Notes under the pieces: model-generated
What the model was told of the DNA's origin: nothing
The model's database searches: none
The model's input: the letters and a program-made list of their open reading frames with translations, nothing else
In this document: piece after piece, positions 16,195 through 25,211 of the stretch
Layout: each line of letters opens with the position of its first letter
Numbering within the stretch: position 1 is the first letter of the stretch
Made by a program: the position numbers and the translations under genes
From: Ectothiorhodospira magna
Lineage (GTDB): Bacteria; Pseudomonadota; Gammaproteobacteria; Ectothiorhodospirales; Ectothiorhodospiraceae
Direction of reading: 5' to 3'
Assembly (NCBI RefSeq): GCF_900110965.1
Contig: NZ_FOFO01000003.1
Location: 57,698 to 121,697 of the forward strand
Length of the DNA: 64,000 nucleotides

Positions 16195-17978
16195 CCGATC
16201 CGCGCGCACCCGAACTGACACCGTGGGCGGCGGCCGGCATTGCGGCCGGCCTGTTTGCCGTCGATCCGGCCGGTTGCGGGGGTCTGGTGCTGCGTGCCCA
16301 CGCCGGCCCGGTCCGTGAACGCTGGCTGGAACAGTTGCGTCAGCTGCTGCCGTCGACCTCTCCCATGCGTCGTCTGCCATTGCACATCGCCGACGGCCGT
16401 CTGCTCGGTGGCCTGGATCTGGCCGCGACCCTCAAGGCCGGCAAGCCCATTGCCGAGCGGGGATTGCTGGCGGAGTGTGATGGCGGCGTCGCGGTGGCGG
16501 CCATGGCCGAGCGACTGACCGTGGCCACCGCCGGTCGCATTGCCGCGGTGATGGATTCCCATGAGGTTCTGCTGGAACGGGACGGCCTGGGTCTGAGGGT
16601 GCCCACCCGGTTCGGGGTGGTGGCCCTGGACGAAGGTGTCACCGATGACGAGGTGGTGCCGGTGGTGCTCACCGACCGGCTGGCCTTCCAGGTGGACATC
16701 GTGCCCGTGGGTATCCGGGATGTGGATGAACCCTTCTGGACCGTGGACGACATCGTTGCCGCCCGCAACCTGCTGCCCCAGGTGGAAGCGGGGGATTCCG
16801 TGCTGGAGGCCCTGTGCGGGGCCGCCATGGCATTGGGTATCGCGTCCCTGCGCATCCCGTTCCTGGCCCTGAGGGTGGCCCGCGCGGCCGCCGCCCTGGA
16901 TGGTCGTACCCAGGTTTCCGACGATGACGCGACCCTGGCCGGACGGCTGGTGCTGGCTCCCCGTGCCACCCGGTTGCCCCCCATGGAGCCGCCGGAGGAT
17001 CAGCAGGAGGAGGCACCGCCGCCGGAGCAGCAGCCACCGGACGAGCCGCCGCCGGAAGGGGAAGATCAGCAGACCCAGCAGGATCTGGACAAGCCCCTGG
17101 AAGACCGGGTGCTGGAGGCCGCCAAGGCCGCCCTGCCGGCCGGGTTGCTGGCCCAGTTGCAGCTGGGCGCCCTGCGCAGCCGCTCCGGCTCCGCCGGCAA
17201 GGCGGGAGCACTGCAGCAGGGTAAGTCCCGCGGGCGCCCCATCGGCACCCGTCGGGGGGAGATCCGTGCCGGCGCCCGGCTCAACGTCATCGAGACGTTG
17301 CGGGCGGCGGCGCCCTGGCAGCCCCTGCGGCGGGCCCAGGCCCTGGCCAGCGGCGCCGTCAAGGGGCCGCGAGTGCATGTGCGGCGGGATGATTTTCGCA
17401 TCACCCGCTTCAAGCAGCGCACCGAGACCACCACCATCTTTGCGGTGGATGCCTCCGGTTCCGCGGCCCTGCATCGTCTGGCCGAGGCCAAGGGGGCGGT
17501 GGAACTGCTGCTGGCGGACTGCTATGTGCGTCGTGACCGGGTCGGGTTGATTGCTTTCCGGGGGCAGGGGGCCGAGTTGCTGCTCCCGCCCACCCGTTCC
17601 CTGGTGCGGGCCAAGCGCAGCCTGGCCGGTTTGCCGGGCGGTGGCGGCACGCCCCTGGCTGCCGCCATCGATGCGGTGCGTGAACTGGCGGAGGCGGTGA
17701 AGCGTCGGGGCGAGACGCCGGTGGCGGTGTTCCTGACCGATGGTCGGGCCAATATCGATCGGGAAGGCAAGCCCGGTCGACCCAAGGCCATGGAGGATGC
17801 CGTGGCTGCGGCGCGGGTGCTGGCGCAGGAGAACTTCACCACCATCCTGGTGGATACTTCTCCCCGACCCCAGCGTTCTGCCCAGGAACTGTCCCAGGCC
17901 ATGAACGCCCGCTATCTGCCCTTGCCCTACGCCGATGCGGCCACGCTGTCCTCGGCGGTGCAGGCGGCCAGTAGTTAA
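16191..17978 (+). CDS. bchD: Magnesium chelatase subunit D
   Basis: A 595-residue BchD, the platform subunit that couples BchI ATPase to BchH. It has a degenerate AAA+ half (about 1-260), a proline/glutamate/glutamine-rich linker (about 263-298) and a C-terminal integrin-I/VWA domain with a metal-ion-dependent adhesion site starting with DASGS near residue 419 and a conserved GGGGTPLAAA segment. The AAA+ half lacks a good Walker A, as expected for D subunits. The ATG overlaps the bchI stop; the start further upstream in the open frame would lie inside bchI and is rejected. Confidence 0.95.
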   Translation: MTDPRAPELTPWAAAGIAAGLFAVDPAGCGGLVLRAHAGPVRERWLEQLRQLLPSTSPMRRLPLHIADGRLLGGLDLAATLKAGKPIAERGLLAECDGGVAVAAMAERLTVATAGRIAAVMDSHEVLLERDGLGLRVPTRFGVVALDEGVTDDEVVPVVLTDRLAFQVDIVPVGIRDVDEPFWTVDDIVAARNLLPQVEAGDSVLEALCGAAMALGIASLRIPFLALRVARAAAALDGRTQVSDDDATLAGRLVLAPRATRLPPMEPPEDQQEEAPPPEQQPPDEPPPEGEDQQTQQDLDKPLEDRVLEAAKAALPAGLLAQLQLGALRSRSGSAGKAGALQQGKSRGRPIGTRRGEIRAGARLNVIETLRAAAPWQPLRRAQALASGAVKGPRVHVRRDDFRITRFKQRTETTTIFAVDASGSAALHRLAEAKGAVELLLADCYVRRDRVGLIAFRGQGAELLLPPTRSLVRAKRSLAGLPGGGGTPLAAAIDAVRELAEAVKRRGETPVAVFLTDGRANIDREGKPGRPKAMEDAVAAARVLAQENFTTILVDTSPRPQRSAQELSQAMNARYLPLPYADAATLSSAVQAASS

Positions 17979-17982
17979 GTTC

Positions 17983-18867
17983 GTGGCGCTGACCCATCGG
18001 CTGGACTGGAACCAGGAGGGCCATGACTGGCCCCATCGCCATGCCAGCCGATTTATCCAGGCGGGTGGTTTGCGTTGGCATGTGCAGTGCATGGGGGAGG
18101 GGCCACCGATCCTGCTGGTTCATGGCACTGGTTCTGCTTCCCACAGTTGGCGTGACCTGATGCCCCGGCTGGCCCGGCATTTCACGGTGATTGTGCCGGA
18201 TTTGCCCGGACATGGATTTTCATCTCCGCCGGCCCGGTTTTCCGGGTTTGGCCTGCCGGGCATGGCAACGGCCCTGGCGGCATTGCTCAGGCAGATGGGA
18301 TACGCTCCGGCGCTGGTGGCAGGGCATTCTGCTGGTGCTGCGGTGCTGGCCCGCATGTGTCTTGACGGGCATATTGCACCTCGGGCGCTGGTGAGTATCA
18401 ACGGGGTCATGCTTCCCTTGCCGACGACGGTGAACATCCTGTTCAGTGCCTCGGCACGTTTTCTCTCGATGATTCCCTTCGTATCCCATTATGTGGCCTG
18501 GCGGGCCATGGACCCTCATGCCCTGGAAATCCTGTTACAGGGGACCGGTTCACAGGTGGATCAGCGGGGGATGGATCTGTATGGCCGTCTGGTTCGCAAT
18601 CCCGGCCATCTGGATGGCACCCTCAATATGATGGTGAACTGGGATTTGCATCCGCTGGGCCGTGATCTGGCCCGCCTGTCCACGCCCCTGGTTCAGGTGA
18701 TTGGAAGCAATGACCGCACCGTCCTGCCTTCGGAGTTACGCCGGGTCAAGACCGTACTGCCCCAGGCGAGACTGGTGACCTTGCCGGGGTTGGGACATCT
18801 GGCCCATGAGGAGCGACCGGATCTGGTTGAAGCGCTGTTGCTGGAACAGTTTTCGCCATGTTCATGA
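17983..18867 (+). CDS. bchO: Alpha/beta hydrolase BchO, magnesium chelatase accessory protein
   Basis: A 294-residue alpha/beta-hydrolase that accompanies bchID in purple bacteria; its exact role in early bacteriochlorophyll synthesis is not settled. Visible are ASRFIQAGGLRWHVQ, the oxyanion motif HGTGSASHSWRD, the nucleophile elbow GHSAGAAV and the C-terminal histidine in GLGHLAHEERP. A GTG at 17983, four bases after the bchD stop, starts the conserved part; the upstream ATG at 17935 would lie inside bchD. A hairpin with a T run follows the gene. Confidence 0.88.
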   Translation: MALTHRLDWNQEGHDWPHRHASRFIQAGGLRWHVQCMGEGPPILLVHGTGSASHSWRDLMPRLARHFTVIVPDLPGHGFSSPPARFSGFGLPGMATALAALLRQMGYAPALVAGHSAGAAVLARMCLDGHIAPRALVSINGVMLPLPTTVNILFSASARFLSMIPFVSHYVAWRAMDPHALEILLQGTGSQVDQRGMDLYGRLVRNPGHLDGTLNMMVNWDLHPLGRDLARLSTPLVQVIGSNDRTVLPSELRRVKTVLPQARLVTLPGLGHLAHEERPDLVEALLLEQFSPCS

Positions 18868-18911
18868 ATGAACATTCAACAATGTCCTCCGTCGTCGCTT
18901 CTGCGCCCACA

Positions 18912-18942
18912 GTCATTCCCGCCTGCGCGGGAATGACTTTTT
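18912..18942 (+). terminator. Rho-independent terminator after bchO
   Basis: Perfect 11-base arms GTCATTCCCGC / GCGGGAATGAC around CTGC, followed by TTTTT. The stem resembles a widespread GGAATGAC-type repeat, so it may be a repeat used as terminator. Confidence 0.7.
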
Positions 18943-19042
18943 CGGGGCATTCTGAAGGGAATGACGTGCCTCATGTAATCTGCATTTAGCCGCTTTAAAT
19001 GGGCTTTTTCCTTATGGTGCCCCAGGTATCCCCCTGCTAGAC

Positions 19043-19060
19043 TGTCAAGCAATGCTTACA
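19043..19060 (+). promoter_or_regulatory. PpsR/CrtJ-type box before crtI
   Basis: Exact TGT-N12-ACA palindromic match directly after a TAGACT -10-like element (19038-19043) and 17 bases before the crtI start codon. This is where the aerobic/light repressor PpsR (CrtJ) binds in purple bacteria; here it would block crtIB under oxygen. Confidence 0.7.
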
Positions 19061-19077
19061 GTTGATAGGGTTGCTCC

Positions 19078-20625
19078 GTGTCCACAGTGGTAGAATCTCA
19101 CTCCGCAACAGCCTCCACTCATACCCACCCGGATGCCCCCCACGCCGTGGTCATCGGCAGCGGCTTTGGCGGTCTGGCCGCCGCCATCCGCCTGGGCGCC
19201 CGGGGTTACCGGGTGACCGTACTGGAAAAACTTGACGCCCCCGGCGGACGGGCCTACGTCTTTCGCAAGGACGGTTTCACCTTCGATGCCGGCCCCACCA
19301 TCATCACAGCCCCCTTTGTGCTGGAAGAACTCTGGCAACTGTGCGGGCGGCGCATGGAAGATGACGTGGATCTGCGCCCCATGGACCCGTTTTATCAGAT
19401 CCGCTTCCATGACGGCGAAGTCTTCAACTACTGGGCCGATGTGGAAGCCGTGCGGGCCGAAGTGGCCCGCTTCTCCCCCGACGACTTGAACGGCTACGAT
19501 GCCTACATGGCTGACAGCGAAGCCAACTATCGGGTGGGCTTCGAAAAACTGGCCCATGTGCCCTTTAGTTCCTGGACCGATATGGCCAAGGTGGTACCGG
19601 ATCTGATCCGGCTACGGGCGGATCGCAGTGTCTGCGGACTGGTGGCCAAGCACATCAAGCATCCCCGTTTGCAGCAGGTGCTGAGTTTTCATCCCTTGCT
19701 GGTGGGGGGCAATCCTTTTAGAACCACCTCGGCCTATACCCTGATCTCCTATCTGGAACGGCGATTTGGCGTCCATTCCGCCATGGGGGGCACCGGCCAT
19801 ATTGTCAAAGGTCTGGTGGGCCTGATCGAAGGACAGGGCAATGTGGTGCGCTGCAATCAGGACGTGCAGCAGATCCGGGTAGAAAATGGCCGGGCGACAG
19901 GGGTGCAACTGGCTTCCGGCGAGATCATCGCTGCCGATGTGGTGGTGTCCAACGCGGATTCTGCCACCACCTACCGTGACCTGTTGCCAGAAAACGCCCG
20001 TCGCAAATGGACCAACCGGCGCATTGATCGTTGCCGTTATTCCATGAGTCTGATGGTTTGGTACTTTGGTACCAAAAAACGCTACGAGGACGTCCCCCAC
20101 CACTCCATCATTCTGGGACCGCGCTATCGGGAACTGCTGGATGATATTTTTGACCATAAGGTGCTGGCAGAAGATTTCAGCCTGTATCTCCACCGTCCCA
20201 CCAAGACCGATCCTTCCCTGGCGCCGGAGGGTTGCGACACCTTTTATGTGTTGTCACCCGTCCCCCACATGGAAAGTGGTGTGGACTGGCAGCAGCAGGC
20301 CGAACCCTATCGTCGCAAGATCGAACAGTATCTATCGCAACACGTGCTGCCGGACCTGGAAAACCAGGTGGTGGCGTCTCACATGATTACGCCACTGTAT
20401 TTCCAGAACACCCTGTCTTCCTTCAGGGGGGCTGCCTTCGGGTTGGAGCCGATCATGACCCAGAGCGCCTGGTTCCGTCCTCACAACCAAAGTGAAGACG
20501 TGGACCGGCTCTACCTGGTGGGTGCAGGCACCCATCCCGGAGCAGGTCTGCCTGGCGTGATTTCCTCGGCCAAAGTGCTGGATCGGGTGGTTCCGGATGC
20601 AGCGATTATCAAAGGTGCCCCATGA
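19078..20625 (+). CDS. crtI: Phytoene desaturase CrtI
   Basis: A 515-residue FAD-dependent desaturase that converts phytoene to neurosporene or lycopene in the membrane. The N-terminal dinucleotide-binding motif VVIGSGFGGLAAAIRLG lies at about residues 23-39, GRAYVFRKDGFTFDAGPTI follows, and the C-terminal bacterial-type desaturase signature is YLVGAGTHPGAGLPGVI. The start is a GTG with a weak ribosome site, giving a 20-residue polar leader before the FAD motif. Coupled to crtB by a 4-base overlap and preceded by a PpsR-type box. Confidence 0.96.
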   Translation: MSTVVESHSATASTHTHPDAPHAVVIGSGFGGLAAAIRLGARGYRVTVLEKLDAPGGRAYVFRKDGFTFDAGPTIITAPFVLEELWQLCGRRMEDDVDLRPMDPFYQIRFHDGEVFNYWADVEAVRAEVARFSPDDLNGYDAYMADSEANYRVGFEKLAHVPFSSWTDMAKVVPDLIRLRADRSVCGLVAKHIKHPRLQQVLSFHPLLVGGNPFRTTSAYTLISYLERRFGVHSAMGGTGHIVKGLVGLIEGQGNVVRCNQDVQQIRVENGRATGVQLASGEIIAADVVVSNADSATTYRDLLPENARRKWTNRRIDRCRYSMSLMVWYFGTKKRYEDVPHHSIILGPRYRELLDDIFDHKVLAEDFSLYLHRPTKTDPSLAPEGCDTFYVLSPVPHMESGVDWQQQAEPYRRKIEQYLSQHVLPDLENQVVASHMITPLYFQNTLSSFRGAAFGLEPIMTQSAWFRPHNQSEDVDRLYLVGAGTHPGAGLPGVISSAKVLDRVVPDAAIIKGAP

Positions 20626-21758
20626 TCAAGTTCATATCCTCCGAAAAGCGCATGTCCCGACGCGTTGCCGATGCAGCGGCCTGCCGGTCATTGCTGTGTG
20701 ACGGCTCCCGGTCGTTCTATGCCGCGTCCCTGTTTCTGCCTCAGCATATCCGTCGGCCCGCCACTGCCATGTATGCCTTCTGTCGCCTGGCGGATGATGC
20801 CATCGACCTGGACGAGCGGGGGGATGGCCTGGAGCGGATGCAGGCCCGGCTGGATGCCATCTACGACGGCAAGCCCATGGACATCCCGGCGGATCGTGCC
20901 TTCACCGAGGTGGTACGGCGTTATTCCATTCCCAAGGCGTTGCCCCAGGCCCTGCTGGAAGGGTTTGAGTGGGATACTCAGGGACACCGCTATCCCGATC
21001 TGGCCTCCCTGGAAGCCTATGGCTCCCGGGTGGCCGGCACCGTCGGCGCCATGATGACCCTGGTGATGGGGGTGCGCTCCCCCGATGCCCTGGCCCGGGC
21101 CTGTGATCTGGGGGTGGCCATGCAGCTCACCAATATCGCCCGCGACGTGGGCGAGGATGCCCGTAACGGCCGTATCTATCTGCCCCTGAACTGGCTGCAG
21201 GAAAAAGGCATCGACCCGGACGAATTTCTGGCCAATCCCCGCTTTACCCCGGAGATGGGAGAGATCGTGCAACGCCTGCTCAAGGCGGCGGATGTGCTCT
21301 ATGCCCGGGGCGCCGTGGGGATTCATGCCCTGCCGCCCTCCTGTCGCAAGGGGATGCAGGCGGCAGCGGCCCTGTATTCGGAAATCGGTCGGGAAGTGGA
21401 GCGCAACGGCTGTGATTCCATCTCCCGGCGAGCGGTGACCTCACCCACCCGCAAGGTACTGGCCCTGTATGCCATGTCCCGACGCTGGGGCCGGGGTGAT
21501 CTGCATGTGGTTAAGGAAATCCTGTCGGAAGATCCGCTGGAGGCCAATCGTTTCCTGGTGGATGCGGTGCGGGAGCAGGAAACCCTCACTCAGGAAATCC
21601 GCCCCCAGGGTGTGGGTATGGGGCGGGTGGAAGACCGTATCATGTGGCTGCACAATCTGTTTCAGCGGCTTGAGCAGCAGGATCGCCGTTCATCCCGGAG
21701 CAATCACCGGGCCTCCCCCCGCACGGGTTCAGGGGGCGGGACACCCGTGGCCGGTTGA
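20622..21758 (+). CDS. crtB: Phytoene synthase CrtB
   Basis: A 378-residue trans-isoprenyl diphosphate synthase that joins two geranylgeranyl diphosphates into phytoene, the first committed carotenoid step. The aspartate-rich motifs are intact: LADDAIDLDERG (about residues 53-64) and TNIARDVGEDARNGRIYLP (about 171-189). The C-terminal 40 residues are a polar, Ser/Arg/Gly-rich tail beyond the catalytic domain. Starts inside the crtI stop (ATGA) and is convergent with crtC, with a bidirectional terminator between them. Confidence 0.95.
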   Translation: MIKFISSEKRMSRRVADAAACRSLLCDGSRSFYAASLFLPQHIRRPATAMYAFCRLADDAIDLDERGDGLERMQARLDAIYDGKPMDIPADRAFTEVVRRYSIPKALPQALLEGFEWDTQGHRYPDLASLEAYGSRVAGTVGAMMTLVMGVRSPDALARACDLGVAMQLTNIARDVGEDARNGRIYLPLNWLQEKGIDPDEFLANPRFTPEMGEIVQRLLKAADVLYARGAVGIHALPPSCRKGMQAAAALYSEIGREVERNGCDSISRRAVTSPTRKVLALYAMSRRWGRGDLHVVKEILSEDPLEANRFLVDAVREQETLTQEIRPQGVGMGRVEDRIMWLHNLFQRLEQQDRRSSRSNHRASPRTGSGGGTPVAG

Positions 21759-21772
21759 TAGGGGTATTGCTG

Positions 21773-21799
21773 TCGGGCCGGATGGTATATCCGGCCCGA
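21773..21799. terminator. Bidirectional hairpin between crtB and crtC
   Basis: Perfect 11-base arms TCGGGCCGGAT / ATCCGGCCCGA around GGTAT in the 48-base gap between two convergent genes. No long T tract on either side. Confidence 0.6.
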
Positions 21800-21806
21800 T
21801 GGGTCA

Positions 21807-22880
21807 TCAGCCCCTTGCCCGGCGGGGCATCCGGAACGGCAGCATGAGCTGCACCGGCGTGGTTTCAAAACGCTCCAGGGACAGGCTTTCATGAAATGCC
21901 AGCCCCGGTTCCCCTTCGATACGGGTATCCAGCAATGAGCGCACATAAAAAGGGGTGTCGGTCAGGGTCTGCCTGACCGCGGCCTGGCCATCGTCCGCCC
22001 GGGTTGCCCGTTCAATCCGCCACCAGGCGGAAATCGGCAAGCGCTGGCGGGGTGGCGGTGCCACATCCCGTACCCCACCCTGGGGATCGAACCGCAGCGC
22101 CAGCTTCTGTTCCTGGTCATCCCGCTGGGTGGCTTCGTAAAGCACCACGGTATCTCCGTTGGGCATGACCGCCCGTGACCAATCCCAATATCGAAAACCC
22201 CGTTCCAGGGGTTCGGTACCGATATTACTGTCCATGTAGCCTTGCCCTTGCCAGCGCAGGCCCGGTTGCTTCAGGTCCACCTCCACCCGGGCGCAGGGGG
22301 CCACGGGGCGCCAGCGATGGCGGGCCTGTTGGTCCAGGGCATAGCTTCGGGCGCTTACGGTTTCGGGGCGAAGCCGGAGGGTGCCGCGAATCCGGGAGGG
22401 GACCGGTGCGGTAACCTCGTCCAGATGCACTGTCAGGCCATCCTCATCCCAGGTCAGGGCGCTGGGTCCGATCACCAGATGATCCCGATCCCGTTGCAGG
22501 TCGCCGCGGCCCCGCTCGGTCATGGCCCAACGCCGGGGGGCATTGCCATACAGGGCCACATTGATGGACACATGATGGGCCGGGTCCGGGGTGCCGCGCC
22601 GGCGGGCCAGGGCGTAGTAAGGCGAAAAGACGCTGCCGACGAAGGCGATCAGGGTGATGCCGTGACGACCGTCATCACTCCAGGCATCCAGATACCACCA
22701 TAGATAACCGCCGGGTGTTACGACTTCCGAGAAGTCAGGTCCTGTATCACGGCCTGGGCCGCCAGCCGCCCCGACAGGGTCGCCATGGGAATCCCGGCCC
22801 CCGGATGCACACTGCCCCCCGCCAGATAGAGCCCCGGTATCCGGCTGTGGCTCCCCGGCCGGTCGAACGATGCTCGCCAT
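21807..22880 (-). CDS. crtC: Carotenoid 1,2-hydratase CrtC (start uncertain)
   Basis: CrtC adds water to the psi end group of neurosporene or lycopene in the spirilloxanthin/spheroidene route. The conserved part begins with TPGGYLWWYLDAWSDDG and LIAFVGSVFSPYYA and continues through GPSALTWDEDGL, GYMDSNIGTEPLERGF and YWDWSRA to the stop at 21807. The problem is the start: between the conserved N-terminus (about 22735) and the ATG at 22880 there is no in-frame ATG, GTG or TTG. That ATG gives 357 residues but overlaps the end of crtD by 163 bases. I use it provisionally; the true start could be a rare codon near 22735. Confidence 0.85.
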   Translation of the reverse strand: MASIVRPAGEPQPDTGALSGGGQCASGGRDSHGDPVGAAGGPGRDTGPDFSEVVTPGGYLWWYLDAWSDDGRHGITLIAFVGSVFSPYYALARRRGTPDPAHHVSINVALYGNAPRRWAMTERGRGDLQRDRDHLVIGPSALTWDEDGLTVHLDEVTAPVPSRIRGTLRLRPETVSARSYALDQQARHRWRPVAPCARVEVDLKQPGLRWQGQGYMDSNIGTEPLERGFRYWDWSRAVMPNGDTVVLYEATQRDDQEQKLALRFDPQGGVRDVAPPPRQRLPISAWWRIERATRADDGQAAVRQTLTDTPFYVRSLLDTRIEGEPGLAFHESLSLERFETTPVQLMLPFRMPRRARG

Positions 22881-24220
22881 CCATGGGTTGCCTGGCCGTA
22901 CAAGGCTCCCCCCGTCGCCGGGAACAGATGCTCGAAGTCCGTCGGCGTGGTGATGTGGTGAGGGGATTGGGTCGGGTCGAGGTGCAGACCGCAGCGGGCC
23001 AGGAGTCTGAAGGTGCTCTCCTCGCATTGAGTGATCTCCGCGGGTTTGAAATGGTGCTGATCGCCGCAGGGCGGCGCATTGACCAGGCAGAATAACCGTT
23101 CCGGGCCATCAGGTTCATGACCGCCATCATCCGTACGGTCCTGGGCGCAGATATAGACCGTCGGTTCCCCCGGTAATCGGCGATGTTCGAAGATATCCCG
23201 GAACTCGGCGGCATAGTCCTTGGAAAAGAACACATTATGCCGGGTCAGGGGGAATCCCCGTGGGATACCCATCAGGCTCCAGGTCAGGGCCGACAGGGAC
23301 CGTGCCGCCGGCGGGTTGCCCTTGACCCCGCCGGCCACCTCGATGCCCAGATGCCCCCGGGCCAGGGCATTGGCATCTCCATTGAAAACAACCAGATCAG
23401 CATCCAGGGTCTCATGGTCTCCTATGGCCACGCCGCAGACCCGACCCGCCCGCAGGTTGATACGGGTGACCCGGGTTTCAAACAGAAACTGCACCCCCTG
23501 CGCCGCCGCCAGCCGGTACAGGGCTTCGGGCAGGCGGGCCATGCCATCCTCCACACTCCAGACCCCCTGTTGTTCCACATGGGCAATGAGCATCAGGGTG
23601 GCGGGGGCCAGATAGGGGGAGGAACCGCAATAGGTGGAATAACGGCCAAACAACTGGCGCAGCCGGGGATCGTGAAAATGTTTGCCCAAGGCATGCCAGA
23701 GGGTGTCATAGGGTGACATTCGCATCAGATCGCCGATGCGCCGCAGCCCGGCACGGGCCACCAGGCTGACGGGGGTGGGACGGGTGTTGTGGATGAAGGT
23801 GTCTTCCAGGGTGTGATAAGTCCGTCTGGCCTGTTGGCAGAATCCCTGGAAACGGCGGGCCTCTTCCGGGCCGGCAAAGGCACCGATGGCATCGGCGGAG
23901 CGCTCCGGGTCGGCAAACAGGTCCAGCCGCTCGTGCTCGCTCCAGGCATGCCGGGCCAGAATATCCAGGGGGACAAGGCGCAGATGTTCATCCAGCCGGC
24001 TGCCGGCTGCCTCGAACAACTGGTCAAACACCCAGCGCATGGTGAAAACAGTGGGGCCGGAGTCGATGGGAAGACCATCGACCCGGACCTCCCGAATCTT
24101 GCCACCGGGGGTGGCGGCCTTTTCCAGCACCAGAACCTCGACGCCTTGCCGGTTCAATTCCAGTGCGGCGGACAGTCCGGCCATGCCGGCACCGATGATG
24201 ATTGCCTTGGGATTTTGCAC
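22718..24220 (-). CDS. crtD: Carotenoid 3,4-desaturase CrtD
   Basis: A 500-residue FAD-dependent desaturase related to CrtI that introduces the C-3,4 double bond in hydroxy- or methoxy-carotenoids. The FAD motif IIIGAGMAGLSAALELN sits at the N-terminus; GGKIREVRVDGLPIDSGPTVFTM is interrupted here only for brevity, and the C-terminal signature is LYLAGGSVHPGAGIPMA. I choose the GTG at 24220 because AGGAGG lies 11 bases upstream; the frame also has an ATG at 24289 with a poor ribosome site. It is divergent from crtE, and its end overlaps crtC. Confidence 0.93.
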   Translation of the reverse strand: MQNPKAIIIGAGMAGLSAALELNRQGVEVLVLEKAATPGGKIREVRVDGLPIDSGPTVFTMRWVFDQLFEAAGSRLDEHLRLVPLDILARHAWSEHERLDLFADPERSADAIGAFAGPEEARRFQGFCQQARRTYHTLEDTFIHNTRPTPVSLVARAGLRRIGDLMRMSPYDTLWHALGKHFHDPRLRQLFGRYSTYCGSSPYLAPATLMLIAHVEQQGVWSVEDGMARLPEALYRLAAAQGVQFLFETRVTRINLRAGRVCGVAIGDHETLDADLVVFNGDANALARGHLGIEVAGGVKGNPPAARSLSALTWSLMGIPRGFPLTRHNVFFSKDYAAEFRDIFEHRRLPGEPTVYICAQDRTDDGGHEPDGPERLFCLVNAPPCGDQHHFKPAEITQCEESTFRLLARCGLHLDPTQSPHHITTPTDFEHLFPATGGALYGQATHGWRASFDRPGSHSRIPGLYLAGGSVHPGAGIPMATLSGRLAAQAVIQDLTSRKS

Positions 24221-24266
24221 TTGGGGGACTGCCTCCTGCAAAGGGCTTTGACTCGGCCGGGGGTTG

Positions 24267-24311
24267 TGTCTATGCTGGGCACCAAGCATAAAGTGACAAC
24301 CTAACCTTACA
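24267..24311. promoter_or_regulatory. Putative divergent crtD-crtE control region with degenerate PpsR-like boxes
   Basis: Two imperfect palindromes, TGT-N12-CCA (24267-24284) and TGA-N12-ACA (24294-24311), nine bases apart. The arrangement resembles the tandem boxes before bchC, but each has one mismatch. TTGACT (24247-24252) and TATGCT (24271-24276) could be the crtE promoter with an 18-base spacer. Confidence 0.4.
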
Positions 24312-24331
24312 CTACGGGGCGGAGGCAAACC

Positions 24332-25201
24332 ATGGATGCCACGACGCGAATTGAGCAGGCTTTGAATCAGGCGCTGGCCCGTGGGGAGACGCCGGCCTGC
24401 CCGCCGCTGCTCGCCGAGGCGTTGCGGTATTCGGTTTTTCCCGGCGGTGCCCGGATTCGTCCCCAACTGTGCATCGCCGTGGCCCAGGCCTGTGGTGACG
24501 ATGCACCAGAGCTTGCCGATGCGGCAGCTGCATCCATCGAACTCATGCACTGCGCTTCACTGGTGCACGACGACCTGCCCTGTTTTGACAATGCAGACAT
24601 GCGTCGCGGCAAGCCTTCGGTCCATGCCGCCTATGGCGAACGTCTGGCGGTACTGGCGGGAGATGCGCTGATCATCATGGCCATGGAGACGCTGGTACAC
24701 AGCGCCACCCAACGTCCCGAGCGGCTGGCTCCCTTGTTGCTCACCGTGGGGCAAGGTGTCAGCGTACCCGCTGGTATCATCCCCGGCCAGGCCTGGGAAT
24801 GTGAACCGAATGTGGATCTGGCCCAGTACCAGCGGGCCAAGACCGGTGCCCTGTTTGCTGCCGCCACCATGGCCGGTGCCGTGGCCGCAGGCCATGACCC
24901 TGCCGGATGGCGGGCTTTGGGGGAAAAACTGGGCGAAGCGTTCCAGGTGGCCGATGATCTGCGGGATGTGGCGTCCAGCCCGGAAGAACTGGGCAAGCCA
25001 GTGGGCCAGGATGAAGCCCTGGGTCGTCCCAATGCAGTGGCCACCCACGGCATCAAGGGTGCCACCAAGTACCTCAAGCAACTGCTGGACGAGGCCATGG
25101 CCTCCATCCCTGCCTGCGCCGGGGAAGCAGAGCTGCGTGTACTGTTGATGAAAAAGGCTGCCAAGTTCCTGCCCAAGGAACTGGCCCAGCAGGCTGCTTG
25201 A
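24332..25201 (+). CDS. crtE: Geranylgeranyl diphosphate synthase CrtE
   Basis: A 289-residue short-chain trans-prenyl transferase that makes geranylgeranyl diphosphate for carotenoids and the bacteriochlorophyll tail. The first aspartate-rich motif is DDLPCFDNADMRRG (about residues 82-95) and the second is DDLRD (about 212-216); GGARIRP near residue 35 binds isopentenyl diphosphate. By sequence alone a farnesyl diphosphate synthase is possible, but its place among crt genes favours CrtE. A CGGAGG ribosome site precedes the ATG. crtF follows after 10 bases. Confidence 0.9.
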   Translation: MDATTRIEQALNQALARGETPACPPLLAEALRYSVFPGGARIRPQLCIAVAQACGDDAPELADAAAASIELMHCASLVHDDLPCFDNADMRRGKPSVHAAYGERLAVLAGDALIIMAMETLVHSATQRPERLAPLLLTVGQGVSVPAGIIPGQAWECEPNVDLAQYQRAKTGALFAAATMAGAVAAGHDPAGWRALGEKLGEAFQVADDLRDVASSPEELGKPVGQDEALGRPNAVATHGIKGATKYLKQLLDEAMASIPACAGEAELRVLLMKKAAKFLPKELAQQAA

Positions 25202-25211
25202 GCCTCCTGTC

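Noticed and set aside
15879..18092. 737-codon minus-strand open frame opposite bchD
   Set aside because: Shadow frame: repetitive Gly/Gln/His-rich composition, and bchD on the other strand has clear family motifs.
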